Positions 1-13,064 of a stretch of DNA of 64,000 nucleotides are shown here, piece by piece. The stretch is taken from positions 243,503 through 307,502 of the forward strand of contig ML976690.1 of NCBI GenBank assembly GCA_010015655.1, read 5' to 3'. The notes under the pieces were generated by a model that saw only the letters and a list, made by a program, of their open reading frames with translations, searched no databases and was not told the DNA's origin. This DNA comes from Bimuria novae-zelandiae CBS 107.79 (taxonomy: Eukaryota; Ascomycota; Dothideomycetes; Pleosporales; Didymosphaeriaceae). The position numbers were made by a program, and so were the translations under genes. Position 1 is the first letter of the stretch; every line of letters begins with the position of its first letter.

Positions 1-1122
1 ATCCATTGAGCCAAATGGAGAAGCGACGGAGCATGAATTACGCAGAGGCTGAAAGCGACCGTGAGTCCGGAGTGGAGATATCCGCTGGAGGAGCAGGGTC
101 CACGGACATGGGATGCTTGAACAATGCGCAACCTTGTCAAGCTTATGAGACGCATTCCTGATCGCTATGCTAGGCGGGCGATCGTTCGTACTGCTACTTC
201 CTTGAAAATGCTCCTCTTGAGAGTACTGTGATAAGGCTATGCACAGAGATGCATTGTTGACGTACCTATGGTAACTGGGTAGGCAATCCTTCCGCGAGTC
301 TCAGATACGGAAGGTGTCTCCCAAAACTACAGGCACGCTCTGCCAAAAGTAGGCACATTAGAATCCTGACAGGTGTGGGCAACAGATGTGTTTCGTGGGT
401 AAATGCGTGATGGACCCTGTTGTTCTAGCGCGAACCTTGATTTATGAAAGAGGAGGGGAAGCTGTCTGGTTTGGGCTAAGCATCGGTAATCTACCGCTGG
501 GAACAGGGGATAGGTACCGACGCTTGGTTTTAAGCTGTGGGTGGGGATATGTTGAGGCTAGACTTGGTCCTTGCCAATGATGCTTGGGCAAACATACTCC
601 AAGAGGGGCCAGACTCATTCGATGCTGGAAAATCTGGAGCATGTGAAAAAACACGAAGGGAATAATACAATTTGTAAACGACTGACTATAACGTATCCAT
701 GTCAAACCTGAAACAGGGATAACCGAGCCACAGCAAATTTCCGAACGACCTAACTGTCGATGATTCTTTCGCTGCTAGAGTACAAAGCATAGAATTATGA
801 AATGATGCCAACTTTTTAGTTATGCTTTCCTAATCAAGGCGTCCTTCCCCGCACACTAGTGTAAAAGGGTGGCTTGACAGGAGCATCATGAATCATTGCA
901 ACCGTTTCCAGGGTTCAGGAAGCCCCAGTTCGCAAGACGTGTCCAATGTCTGGCCATGTCTACGACAGTCTCTTGCCTCCAGAAGGCTCTGATCAAGGAT
1001 CCTGCTCGAAACCAGCTATAACAAACACGGTTGCGATCAACGGTCCGAATGGACGCTGTAAGATCTGTGAGAGCCACGCTAGGTGTACCTCGACATCATT
1101 ATTGCACGCCTCACGCCATTCT
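1..1122. other. No gene recognised (left edge)
   Basis: Only short overlapping ORFs on both strands, none with a recognisable domain or a codon pattern like the neighbours. The last part is presumably the 3' flank of MED10, whose stop codon lies at 1123-1125. Confidence 0.5.
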
Positions 1123-1676
1123 TCAGGCAGTGGTAGGCTCCGACGGTGGTACCTTGCCACCTGTTGCCTCGATGGTCTTAATGATATCGCCTTCCAGCTC
1201 AGGAATACTCCGGATGAAGTCTCGCGCGAGTGTTGCCTGAAGTAACCGATACGCATCGTGGCGGCCCTTCAGCTGTTGATTCATGCGCTGCACCGTTTCG
1301 ACGAACTCTCTGGTGAAGATGTCTGGATTACGCGAGTTTTCGACATATGCGGTCACCTCGGGCGGGATGTCGATGTGTACGCTGGGCGCGGTCTGGGAGA
1401 GCTTCACTAGCTGTTCGATGAGGTGCGATCTGTATGCTTGGGTCAGCACGTGACACACGACTTCACATGCATATATCTCTCGTACATGTCCCGTCGCATT
1501 GCACCAATAGTAGGTGCACCTTGGTGGTCATAACCTTGAACGATGAGGTTGTAAAGACTTTGAACTATCTCCTTCATTTGATCTTCAACCACGACAATCG
1601 CTCCTTAGACCATCAGCATGCCATAACAGAGAATGGACATTGAGTATCGCGCACCGCTTGAATTGCTGGCGGCCAT
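1123..1676 (-). CDS. med10: Mediator complex subunit 10 (MED10/Nut2)
   Basis: Middle-module subunit of Mediator, which links transcription factors to RNA polymerase II in the nucleus. Three exons fit: 1676-1655, 1603-1486 and 1429-1123, with introns of 51 and 56 nt, giving 148 residues, a normal length for the family. The diagnostic MED10 core is clear in the last exon: an IDIPPEV stretch followed by YVENSRNPDIFTREFVE and a Gln/Lys-rich helix. Exon 2 carries the N-terminal helix with VEDQMKEIVQSLYNLIVQ. The start at 1676 (ATG GCC GCC) was chosen because its 22-nt first exon restores frame to the conserved helix; this first exon is the least certain part. It is divergent from the PXA gene, with about 260 bp between the starts. 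Confidence 0.9.
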
Positions 1677-1938
1677 TTTGCTGATTTATGTCGAGTGGTT
1701 GATGTAGTCGGGCCGGTCAAGGTGCTGGACGATGGTGGTGAGGTCGAAGCGCCTATGCACAATTGAGAACGCCAAGATTTTCGGGCACAAAGTTATTCCG
1801 ACGTCACAGGCCCGCTCATATGCTTCCCGCGTTCACCATATTCACATACAGCCACACGAAGTACCGCAGACGGATAATCATACACACGGTTCTTATTTAA
1901 TTACTATTATAAGCACTCAACAGCATGAATATTACCCC

Positions 1939-4821
1939 ATGATGGCAGTTGCGGCTGTTCGCGAGTCCAACCTCCCACGTTCAGGACCTTCAACAACGCA
2001 AGCGATGAATGACGCTTCTAGCCAGGCGCAAGCAGCTTTGGTAACGAATGAGAGAGACACACAACACAAGATTGCCGATACCACCTCGGACAAGGCGACC
2101 GCAGCATTCATTCGGCGAGTCTTATGCTTCCAGAATGTCTTATTGGGAAACGGCGAGAGGGGCCGCAACACACCACGACCGATCGAAGAGGTGTTACCAC
2201 CACTCACTAGCTCGAATGAGGTTGACCTACAGCTTTACGGCATCATCGCGGTGATAATTAAAGAATTTGTACAGGCGTGGTACTCCAAGATCACTCCGGA
2301 CCATGTTTTCATTGATGAAGTACTTCAAATTATTGCGCATTGCACAAGGGCTTTGGAGCAGCGCCTACGGAAAGTTGATCTGGAAGCGCTGTTTTTCGAT
2401 GAGATTCCTGAACTCTTCCAAGACCACCTGAGCGGTACGTCCTCCCAGGATTTGGACGGCGGAGGCGTGTTTAATAACTTTCCACAGCGTTTCGTTTCTC
2501 TAAACAACAAACTTCTTCGCGTCATTCACTGGCCACGGATTCACGGACCATCTACCACACCCTTCACCCGCACCCTGCACTATGGCCCATACCGTCTGCA
2601 GCGGCGCCATCTAGCATCGCTGAGCAGCGGGAGAATGAATCTGCCTGGCGTCAATTACTGGTCCAAGGCGTCTTAGCTGTGCTCCTCCCGACAGAGGACT
2701 TGGAAAATGGTTGTCTGCGAGCATTAGTGGCGGAGATCTTCGCCGAGATGATCCTTGGAAATGGCATTAGCGGAAAGGCTTGCGAGGGCTGGCTGCTATG
2801 GGAGGGTATCACGAGAATCGCTGAGGTTCTACAGCAGTCTGGCTCCAAAGAAGAGGGGACCCAATCGCTCGATAACCCAGAGCAGCCACTAAGTCGTCTC
2901 GAACGCTATGGCTTGCTGGCTCCTCCAGTTGGAGAAGACGATGGGTACTCTCCTTCGCTGCTGGCCAATACCGAAGTTCACCAGGATAATCCCATGACTG
3001 TCAGCGGATTGTTTTGGATGGTTATCCAATACGTGTTTTTGGCGGGTACAGCGTTGCGCGCGGCGATCGTGTTGATTGCGACATCATCATCTTTACCGCT
3101 AAGATCTGCCATCGCATCTAGCGGTCAATCAGCCATCGCAGTAGGCGACCAGCCTCTACCGCTAGAGCCCGGGAATCAAGCTGAGAAGCAACTGCTGACC
3201 TCGAAGCGACCCATAGTCAGCATGAAGATGTGGAGCTGTGCGTCAAAACTTGTTGAGCTCGGGACACGCATGCCTTGGCTTTCAGGTTTCTTATCCATGC
3301 TACAATGCGGAGCGTTGTGCGGCCCAGGACGGGTGGGCAATATCAATGGAGTATTGGACAGGTGAGTTGCAACGACATTTCCTTTTACTTTCTGGTTGGA
3401 TGGACATGGCAGGGGGTGCGTCAGTGCGCTCAAGCCATTCCTCGGCTTGCAGAAGCCCGCATGAACTTTCAGTCACTTGACTTAGGCGCCGGCGAATGCG
3501 ACGGATCGCCTGCGCTCACACGCCGTCGCCTCGTGCCGACTTGCATAAGACTCCGGGCGGTAAAACAAGGCGTCTTGTGCCCAGCTCGACTCTTGGCGGA
3601 AATCAGCCTGGCCTTTCGACAACACACCGACACCGCTGTCATCGGACATCTAAGGAAATCGGTAGCGCAATGCCTGTAGTCCTGTTGGAATCGCAAAGTC
3701 GCACACGCCGTGCCACTACTTTCGCGACAACGTTGCGCCTTAATCTGCCTATGAACGACCGGTTGTTGCTGATGACACCCTCGTTCGCACCCGCACAGAT
3801 AGTGCTCGTCTAGCTCGGGACTGGCCGCCTCTGCTGTAAGACGCGACACTTCTCGTGGCCTTGTCCATGCAATTCAATTCTCTAGTACCTTGCGCTTCGC
3901 CATTCGATCGCCATTTTGGTTGAAGAATAAATTCGCAATATCGCTACCGTCGTACCATTACACTGCCAAAACGGCACAGTGTCCCTAGCGACAGTCACTC
4001 TCTAATGACGCTACGGTCCGCGGCCCTAAATCGACCACACCTTCAGTTGTTCACCTTGGGTGCCTGGCATGCGTAGACCTGCTGCCGAGGCAGCCTAGGT
4101 CGCTCCGTGGGGTTATTGACCTAAAGATCCCCTCCCATCGTACGACTATCTGCCGAAAGAAACCCTGCAAAAGCCTCACTTATGGAAACCCTCGGATGAA
4201 ATTTTGCTTGCAACGTATCGTGTAGGACCGAGTATTGGCGCTTAGCCATGTTCCGAAATTCTCGTCTTGCCTGCAGCGGTCATTCAACAACACCAGATGC
4301 CTTGATAATTATATCCCGCGTCTGACAGCATGTCGAAGATCTGACCATTCATCGGGACACTGCGTATATTTGCATGTTCACCAACCAATCAGGAGTGCTT
4401 TCTTTACTGAATTTTTCCGCGCTAACTACTTCTTAGATTCCTATCGCATACGATACGAACGCAAGTCCTCAACCCCGCCTTCCTTCCCATGTTTCTCCGC
4501 ACTCTTCGTGCGACTCTATTTCCTCATAACGGTCTAGCTCCAGGACGGCAGCCACCTTCGGACGAAGAGGCGAAGGCAATTAAGCGGTGTTGCGCCGCCA
4601 CGTTACTAGGCTTACTGCCAACCACTGTGGCGTCCGCCTACTTTGCAAACCGAAGTCAAGCAGATCGGTTGCGGCAAGTGGAAGGTTTGCTGGATTGCCT
4701 CGATGATGCTTATCTCAACAAACATCTCATTTTCGCGATTGTGGAACTGATAATGCTGCGATTGGTGCCCGAGTTGGGGGAGCGAGGAGTGCAGGCTCTG
4801 CTGGAAGAGAGGCTGGGGTAG
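1939..4821 (+). CDS. PXA-domain (sorting-nexin-associated) protein
   Basis: PXA domains occur in sorting-nexin-type and Mdm1/Nvj3-like proteins at ER and endosomal membranes; the exact role of this fungal member is not known to me. Exons 1939-2434, 2488-3361 and 4437-4821 join in frame to 584 residues. The PXA core runs from roughly residue 55 to 310 (CFQNVLLGNG, YSKITPDHVFIDEV, then LLPTEDLENGCLRALVAEIF). A hydrophobic stretch (FWMVIQYVFLAGTALRA) looks membrane-associated, and the C-terminal exon (YLNKHLIFAIVELI, ending LLEERLG) matches fungal homologues. Intron 1 is 53 nt; intron 2 is 1,075 nt, far larger than any other here. ATGs at 1939 and 1942 are both possible; they follow an AT-rich, TATA-like stretch near 1895-1912. 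The ORF is open further upstream. Confidence 0.85.
3362..4436 (+). other. Outsize intron of the PXA gene
   Basis: The stretch starts with GTGAGT and ends TTCTTAG. Removing it joins a codon split 2+1 and restores conserved protein on both sides (NGVLDR / FLSHTIRTQ). Its interior contains no recognisable ORF, terminal inverted repeats or simple repeat. It could hold an old insertion or an unrecognised non-coding gene. Confidence 0.75.
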
Positions 4822-7800
4822 CCCCTGAAACTCGCATTTCTTTTCATCCAAGTGCGTGGTTCAGGGCACCCGTATGCTGCCAATATCAAGCTCTTGTATA
4901 AACCTCGTTGCTTTTGCTTCGTTCTATTTGGTGAGCAGGTGTTCAATGCCCATGTCATGTTCTGTTTGATGTGGTCGTTGCAGTTGGCACCCGAGCTACA
5001 GTGCGGCCAGAGCGTCGCCCCCTCACCGCTGAGTTCCTGTCAAGCGCGATCATCTTTCCTCGAGAATACGATCCAGCCACTTTCGCTATCCCAACGAACA
5101 CCACCCTTTCCTTGGTACCGCCATATCGCAGACGGTTAATGTTTGAATATCTGCACTTGTCATTGGAGCAGATGGGCGACCTCGCGACTCACTTGCACGG
5201 CCCATTGTACAAATTGCCCCACATACAGCGTGTGCCTTCCTGAATGTGCGTCCACCGGATCCCGAAAATGAGGGGCTGGCTCCAATGAGAATTATTAGCA
5301 GCGCATTATGCATGCACCATCCTGACCGTATCTCGTATTCAGCACCTGATGACGGCAGTCTCAAACAGCTTACGGCGAAGCTGTTCGGTGGGTAGCTTCG
5401 ATTTGCAGCGGAAGTAACTACTTTGTACACCGCAAGTCATTCGCTTGAACCTCGCCGGCTTGCCTAACCCGATCCCGAATCCTACATATGCAGTTTCGAA
5501 ACATTCGACCAATTGGAGATGCAGTGCAGATATTGACTGGACTTGCGGTGTACCTTGAGGTACATCTGGCGCTCATCTGGTTCATGTAAGAGCTATGACC
5601 GCTGTGGGTCAAAGCAGGCATATGCGACGCCGCGGCAGTACGCGGTCTGTGAACACTCGCTGCTTTTCGAGGCCTTACTTGCGCCATGCGGGGATTAAGA
5701 TTCAACGAAGCGCGGCTGCTAAATGCAGATGATGGAAGGTTTCTGGAAGGTCGCATCGACCAGACGTCAGATTTTGAGTCGTGGAGAGCAACAGTGCACA
5801 GACGGACGGGCGCATTCGGCCGGGGCGGGTCATCGCGAGCTCCGAATACAGGCGCACCTTTGAGACGTGGGATTAAACTCTTTGCAGCGCCGGCGCGGTC
5901 AAATGTCATGCTGGTTTCCTCCCGATGGCCCAAGCACGCCTCGTTCCGCCCCGCATCACGAACGTCGCACAATAACAATGATTCTTGCGCTCGCCTGTTG
6001 TCCGACTGACATGCACCGCTCTTGTTGTTTCAAGTACAAAAATAGCGCGACTTCGCTACTGAGAGCGAGCCCAGAACGCAGCCTACTCGCGTCGCCTGTG
6101 GGATTAAAGTTTGAAGATGAATTTATCAGTGAAGCGAGGACGAGGTTTTGCCGTGGGACACGTGGGGAACAAGTATGTATGGCATGCATTCCACCACTAA
6201 CGCTGTTGGTTTTAAGCAACATTGGATATCGTCTGCCTTTTGCGGAGAAGTTAGATGAATTACGAATCGATTGCTAGTATGAGGAGTCGCTTCAAAAAAT
6301 GCTGGTGTCTATACCATGTAGCGAACACACGCTTTACTCGTTCCTGAACACCAGAGCCGTTGGGCTGCAGGGATTCTCGGCACTGATTGCCTTTTACCAT
6401 CGCTAGACGCTTTCTGAATCTTGAGGCAATCAAGAACCGTTCACTAAGTACTCTCTAATTCTAGAACGGTGGCTGGCGCATCAAATGCCGGGCGCCTCGG
6501 CATGTTTGGTTCGGCATCCGCGGCTTCAAGAAAAAGGAAAAGGGTCCTAATCGGCGATTGTCTAACGGCGTCCGTCAGAACCTTCTGCCTCTTTCACCGG
6601 CATGTTCCATGAAACAGGGCTCTACCGCTGGTACATTTGCAGCAAATAGCACGGTCGTTCCCGCGCCACGGCAATCAAACAAAACATCCGCCGTCGATCT
6701 CACGGAGAGGATCATCGTCTGGTATTGTTTTTAAGGGATGCGTCGAGAATGGTAGTCAGGACCCTGGTGAGAAACCCGGCGCCCGTGCCCCATAGCGTAA
6801 CAGCTCCGCGCGACCCCCGTACTATCAACGACGAAGATACAGTAAGTTAACGCCAACGACACCTGTGACAACTTGACTCGCAAGCGAAATGCTATGGACA
6901 CGACACGTTTTTGACAACTCGAGTCAGGCCCATGTGCGGATAGCGCTGCCGTTTTTAACAAGACATACGCAATTGATCGGAGTGGAGACAACGGATGACT
7001 TGCGCCACTTCCGCGGTGAATTGTGGGTACGAAACGTGCATCATGATTAAATCTTGTCGGAGGTGAAGCTCGAACGTTGGCATAATAAAGGATCTTGCTG
7101 TTGCGCAGAGAGTTTTCATGACCACAGTGTCCAATATGATGGCCAGGAAAGTGGCCCGAGACATCCTGGTCCTGACTCTTAGCACTGCATATTGACAGCT
7201 GAAGAGGAAGATCTATCTGATAACACAGCTATGTACCTCCGCGGTCCCACATCTGTAAATTGCAAAGCATCATCGCTTACGGGGCGTACACCACCTAGCC
7301 CTGGCTATCAGTACTCACCCCGCCGCTCGCAGAAGATACACACCTAATATGAGAACCCCGCCGATGTTTCTCATGCTACATAATCAGCTTCCTCTATGCC
7401 GGGTCCTTCCTCACCGTTCAGCTTCTCCGTGACGGCTACGACGGGCCGCCTGTCTTGTCTCACTTCTCACGCTATCTGATGCGTGATGCAAGGACCCGCG
7501 GAGCACGTCAGATAATTGCAAGTTCTCCAAGGACTGCCTTGCTTGGAGAGTCACTGAAGACGGTTGGTGTAAGCATCATGCTGTCATGCGCGCATTTGAG
7601 GTGCCCGACACAGAACGATCGTTCGTTGGAACGGGCCATGAGGAAGATCTTGTACTACTAAGTATCTTGCCCAGGTGCAAGTACAGGGTCTCGTCGCAGC
7701 CGCGTTTGAAGGCTTGAGAGTCAAGCGGCGAAGTGTGGTATGGCTCGCGCGGCTTACATACGCCATGGTGAGAAGGCGGTACAACGGCGCATTAATGTGA

Positions 7801-10800
7801 TAAGATAGCGAGGACAAGGAAACGTCGCACAGAACGGACGTGGCCGTGTGAACTTCGAGGGGCTACGATATCGGCGAGCAAGAAAAGTACAAGCTAATTG
7901 CAGTGGGGTGCAAGGACCTCAGAGCTCGGGCTGGCACATGTACCCGGCTGTCAATATTTCCTGGGCAACACGGACGCGCAACCATGTCGCCGCATTCGCA
8001 CGACCATTATCAAAAAGAAAACAACATTGCGTATACATACCGAAATCGACTCCTCTCATGGCTCAATTCAGAATTTCAGTCATCGGGAAAGAATGCTGCC
8101 ACCCGCCTCGCCCACGTTACACGGCCTCATGCACGCCGAATCCCACTTTTCAGACCCAATCCAGTGCACCCACACATTTGACGTTACACAGCATACAATT
8201 TCAGTCACGTGGTCCGCTACCCCCGCACTCGGAATCTTACCATGACGGCACGATCTTAGCATAGACACATTGGGTAACGTCTCGTTTTTTTCACTCGTTC
8301 TGCCAACCAGGAACTCTTTGCACTACGGGTGACGGTCGGCAGCGCCCGCTCTGTACTATATCGAGCAGTCCATTTTTGGCCTGAATTGCTTGGCCGGCGT
8401 TGCAAAACGAATTTGACAGGAAGGAGACAGCCGGCGCGGGTGATAAGGCAGTCATCCTATTGAATTCTGTTGAAGATCCGGCTACGGTTGAAGGGTACCG
8501 GTGCTGGACTCCTCGACTTAAAGAGCAGAATCATGTTTGCGTAACGTTGGGTGCCAAGCCTTGCTCGTTTCTCCAAGTTGCAACTTTAGAACCAGACCAC
8601 TAGGGCGAGAATCCAGAACTAGCGCAACGTCGCCGACTAAACGACCAAGGGACATTAAATCGTTCTCGGAACTTTCTATTACTGGATCCATCAAGAGTCG
8701 TTTGATGAAATCATGCAGAGCTACCCACAATGGCGTGAGAAGCAATTCTTAACGGAGACCATGTCACAAAAGCAATTGGTCCACAGACATCGTACAATAT
8801 GCTGTGATACGCATCGTTCTGAAACGGGAGTTCCATTGACAGATCATTACCAGGAGCAGCACCTTTTCTTCCAAATACTTGCTTTGTTCGGGTCATATGA
8901 GCTTCACTTGTATCAGGCATCCTAATTCGGATGTAGGCACAAGAAAATCTTTGCCTCCCTGTTGCACGCTTGTCGAACCTGTCAGTCTTAGCAGCCCCAC
9001 ACAAGATCTGGTGTTTTGGACAACCCCGAGCACTCGAGCACTCGTCAAGCCTCACACACGCAACAGATCGAGGCTGCTCCTTCAACCACCCCCCGCGCAC
9101 CCCTCGCCCTGGTAGCACGTTACAGACCGTTCGGCCATCCTCGCAGAACAGTCTCAACCAAATAACCACCCGCAAGCTTTTCAGTCTCTGATCTTGCATG
9201 ACTATGCATCCACGCTCAGTCCCCTTCGGCACCGCCCATCCGTCGCTCCCACACGTGCCACGCACTAAACACACACGCACCCCCTCGTGTCTAGCCCGCC
9301 CCACAAGATCCGACTCGCTCTGCAACGATCTCCTAATCGCCGCTATACCGTTGCTAACCCCAATTGACCACCAATCCTGATTCCTCACCCCATCAGCATC
9401 CCAACTCCACCCTCGACAGCCAGCCCGGCCCCTCCGCAACACCAGCCCCTGCCAATAGAGCCCCCTTCAAAATTCTCGTGTCCGTCCCCATGACGTTGAT
9501 GAGCGCGTCATCTCCGTCGCACGCCGGGACGACTCGTAAGTACTTACGCACCGACCGGTACCTTCGACCCCTCGCAAGAGCCCCCAGCGCACGGAGGCGC
9601 CAAGCGCAAAAAGCCCCGTAGCGCGACGATGTGATTCGCGTCCGCGGGGGCGATGCCTTGCTCGATTCGGGGGTTGACGTGCTCCGTGCGCTTGCACGGG
9701 TTGCTTGATTGAGTTTTTGGACGTTCGTGCTATGCCGTTTGCGCGGTGCTGAGGGCTGTTATGTCGGGGATTCGGGAGAGCTTGGTCGTAACTTACCTGT
9801 TGCGTATGGAGTGATGTGCTCGGTGGGAGAAGAGTGAGATAATGTGAGTTATTTGCGAACCGTGGCGATTGAGGCCATGGCATCGCGTATCCCATAGAGA
9901 GTAGAGCAAAGCGCTCAGCCCCCTTCCCTGACAAAACCCGCACATAAGCGCACGCGGGGTCCCAGCCAGCCTCTCCTCACACTCCAGATCCTCGGAGGCA
10001 ATATACCAGCCTCACTGTGGCCCCTCTACCCCATCGCCATACCCTTACGTCGAAATTAACTCGCCCCCTCATGCAAGTTCTAGACAACTAGGTTCACTGC
10101 TTGCGCTGCACACTCCCGTACGTCTGTGCAAAGCCCGTCCCCAGCAAGCGCGTCACCTCTGCATTAGCCCTCCCGCGTGCAACGACGCGCGATGCGATAC
10201 CCCCAACGCACACGGACAGGTAGTATAGATGTGTTTCAACAACCACAGACATGTGCACCAACCCAGCCGATGCGTTACAGCCTAGGTCGGCACGATCTGA
10301 TGCCCAGCCACGAACGACAGGCGTCCTCGCACACGTGTATCTCCCCATACCTTGCCCGTCGCGTCCAACAACGGCGCCAGCACAGCCAGCCAAAAAGAAA
10401 AGCACCTGACGACGAGGGTAGCGATTCACGTGTCCCAAACGAGCAAGACCAGATGACAATACTGGCATGTAATTTATTCATCGCACGGGGCCGCCGGGAA
10501 CCAATTCCTCCAGTCACCCTCGCGTCCAGCGACGCTCTCCAAGCGAGTCAGGATTCCGCGGCTGACCCCATAATACCCCATGACTAAGATCAGGAATTCC
10601 CGTGTCATCACACACTACTGTACTCTTTCTCAAACGCCACGATCCCGAATCAAATCCTCTGATAATCTTATAGCTAGAGCTAGAGCCCGATGTGTCCCAC
10701 ATGTCCTTGACGAGAGAAAACGTGAAGCGTGAGCTTCAAACTTGTAGTTGTATAAAAGCTGCCATGTAAACATATTGTACGGGGGACAACCAAGAAAGAG

Positions 10801-11267
10801 AGAATATTACTAGGAGAGATACACGATAATGATTCCGCGCGAGCGGCCACAGTCTTTTTTGAGGTGTTGTAAGTTCGAGCATCCAAAACCAAGTATCGAC
10901 ACGCAGGGGTATAGAGGCCGTTGCAGAGGGAAAACCGATATAATAAAAACAAGCCGGTCGAGTGGTCGACCAAGAAGGAAATAAGCAGAAAGTAATGATG
11001 ATCATGCTAGTAATGCTAATGCTGAAGCGCTGAGAGGCCCGTGATGCATGAAAGAGCCGAGGGTGTACCTACAACCGCGTGGGACATTCAAATAGCTTGC
11101 TCTGCGATGTTGCAAAGGTCGCCAATTTCCATTGTACTTCGTCACCCAAGACCAGATTAGCGTGTATCGATAGTTGCACCCGCGCAAGGCTGGGGGCTGT
11201 GTGCCGTCGCTTGGTCGCGTTATCGAGAATAGCCAGACTGGTATCACCCGCAGTCGTAATGGTACTA
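4822..11267. other. Long gene-poor stretch
   Basis: About 6.4 kb with only short ORFs that overlap each other on both strands and show no domain. From about 9,050 to 9,500 the + strand becomes strongly C-rich, as in fungal promoter or 5'-leader DNA. Around 9,480-9,710 short open segments in different frames (for example a Lys/Arg-rich AKRKKPRSAT near 9,599-9,628) could be remnants of a gene, but no exon model holds. The part from about 10,600 to 11,267 is probably the 3' flank of the HTH gene. Confidence 0.45.
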
Positions 11268-13064
11268 CTAGTGTAACGGGTCGACGCTCTCAATCTTGTT
11301 GACTGAGCCATAGTTGGGCTCCGACGTTCGGCGCATTCCGGAGTGGAGGTTTTCCGAGCTACGCTTGATCTTGAGCTTCTCCATGAGTTTGCCAATCGTG
11401 ACGTACTCTTGGGGTTCCACGACGAAGTCTTCATGCTGTTGCTGGAAAAACGTCCAAACAAGCTCTAACGCGCGTGCAGCCTCCTCTTGTGAAGGGGAAG
11501 TAGACGACGGGTCTTCTGACACCGTTTGTAATACGCTCGACTGCTGCATGGAAATGCTGCCTGAGGGCATCATCGGCAAACCATTTGGTAGGGGTGGAGG
11601 TTGCATTGAGTTCGTGATCGTCGTAGGCGAAGCTTGCATGGCATCATCTATGGCCGCTAGAGATGGCTGGAACTCATCCATCGGGGAGTCTAGAGCGGTA
11701 GAGCTGAGGAACTTGGGGGTAAGCGCCTCTGACGATGGTGGTGGTGATATATACTGCTCGACACCGGGCAGCATAGGAAACGTCTGGCTCCGTGGTCGTT
11801 GAAAGTTCGCACTGCCAGGCTGACCCCTAGCCTGCTGATTGCCCATGAAAGGATTCGGCCCGCACGCTGAGTCCGGCGTAAAGAAAGGCGACGATAGTGA
11901 AGTCGGGCTTGTTGGACCAGCCGAAAATGACGATGGTGCGGTGTCAGTAAAGACGCTCGACAGTGACGTGTTGCTTTGCGAGTGAAACGGGCGACGGTGG
12001 TTTGTAAAGTCCTGTATATCTGGGCTTTCTGTCTTGAGCTCTTCCTTGCTGAGTTTTGCCGAGACCGAAAGTGGTGAGGGCGATACCCCGCTCGGGGATG
12101 TAGGCGAGATGCCTCCTGGAGTGTGCACATTTGACGGCGGATTTGATGTGCCGTCCGATTCTTCTGCGATCGAGCCTTTCCTGGATTTGGAACCGAGGTT
12201 GTTCTTCTGTTTGAATTTCTCAAGCCAGCTCGTACTGTTCGCCTTCAGGTGGCTGTCGTTGTTGCCCACTGTCGTCGCAAAGAACTTGGCTTTTTCTCGG
12301 ATGACGCTATCCGTGAGAGGGAGACCTTGTCGTTGATGGTTTCGCGCCCAGTTGGCGAGCGCTCGCTCTATATCCGGGAACTTGCCCTTCGACCTTTTTA
12401 TGGGTGAACGGCTGCCGTCGTCTTGGTAAAGGTATTTCTCCTTCTGACGCAACACTTTCGATACGGTACTACGTAAAGTCAGCAAAATCACGAGTATTGG
12501 TATGTGTGGTCCATGGCGTACCTGCGCTCCACGCCGAACATCGCTGCAATCAAGTCAGTCAACGGGCCGTGCCTCATCAGTGACGATATTGGGCTCACCT
12601 CCGATCTCGGTCTGCTTCACAGTGGGATGGTCCTCATGGTACTGGCACATTCTCCGGCGATCGGCATCTGTAAGCGTCTTCCGAGGGGTGCTGGATGTGC
12701 GCCCCGAGTGCGTTGAGGTTGCTGACACGGGCGTGGCCGAGACTGGAGTGATGGGCACCGGTGCTGGATGGACGATGGGAGGGACGTAGGTAGACTGGCT
12801 GGTCAACTGGCTCGGCCATGGGTTGTTTTGCACATGCGGCATGATCAGCGGATGGAGTTGCGAGTATGCGGTTCTGTGCTGCGGCGGCGGCTGAATGGCA
12901 TTGCTGTATATCGGCTCCATGGGAATTGGCCCATAGTTGAACTGATTGAAGTCTTGCACGGGCGACTGATGGTGCGGGTCGTAGGGACCGGAATGTGCCC
13001 AGCCGGTGTGGTCCTCATAGGAGTCCTGGTGATGGTGTTCGTGGTCCATCTGCTGCTGGTTCAT
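11268..13064 (-). CDS. CENP-B/pogo-type double-HTH DNA-binding protein
   Basis: A probable nuclear DNA-binding protein derived from the DNA-binding half of a pogo/Fot1-type transposase. Exons 13064-12599, 12543-12522 (a 22-nt micro-exon) and 12468-11268 give 562 residues. Order: Gln/His/Pro-rich N-terminus; first HTH about residues 128-175 (KTLTDADRRRMCQY, TEIGAMFGVERSTVSKVL); CENPB-type HTH about 188-254 (GKFPDIERALANWARNHQRQ, LPLTDSVIREKAKFFA, WLEKFKQKN); then a long Ser/Pro-rich tail. The DDE catalytic domain is absent, so it is not a transposase; this resembles domesticated CENP-B-like regulators in filamentous fungi. The ATG at 13064 is the first in frame; the ORF extends 18 nt upstream only from a GTG. 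The micro-exon is needed to complete the first HTH. Confidence 0.88.

Noticed and set aside
5418..5978. 186-codon minus-strand ORF
   Set aside because: Overlaps other ORFs on the opposite strand, starts and composition look random, no domain.
8711..9442. 243-codon open frame on the minus strand
   Set aside because: Lies antisense to a C-rich leader-like stretch, contains no domain, has odd composition (Arg/Gly/Cys-rich) and no sensible exon structure; treated as chance.
9380..9710. Coding-like fragments (DVDERVISVARRDDS, TFDPSQEPP, AKRKKPRSAT) in different frames on the plus strand
   Set aside because: No acceptor or donor pair joins them and no family could be named; kept only as a remark in the gene-poor stretch.
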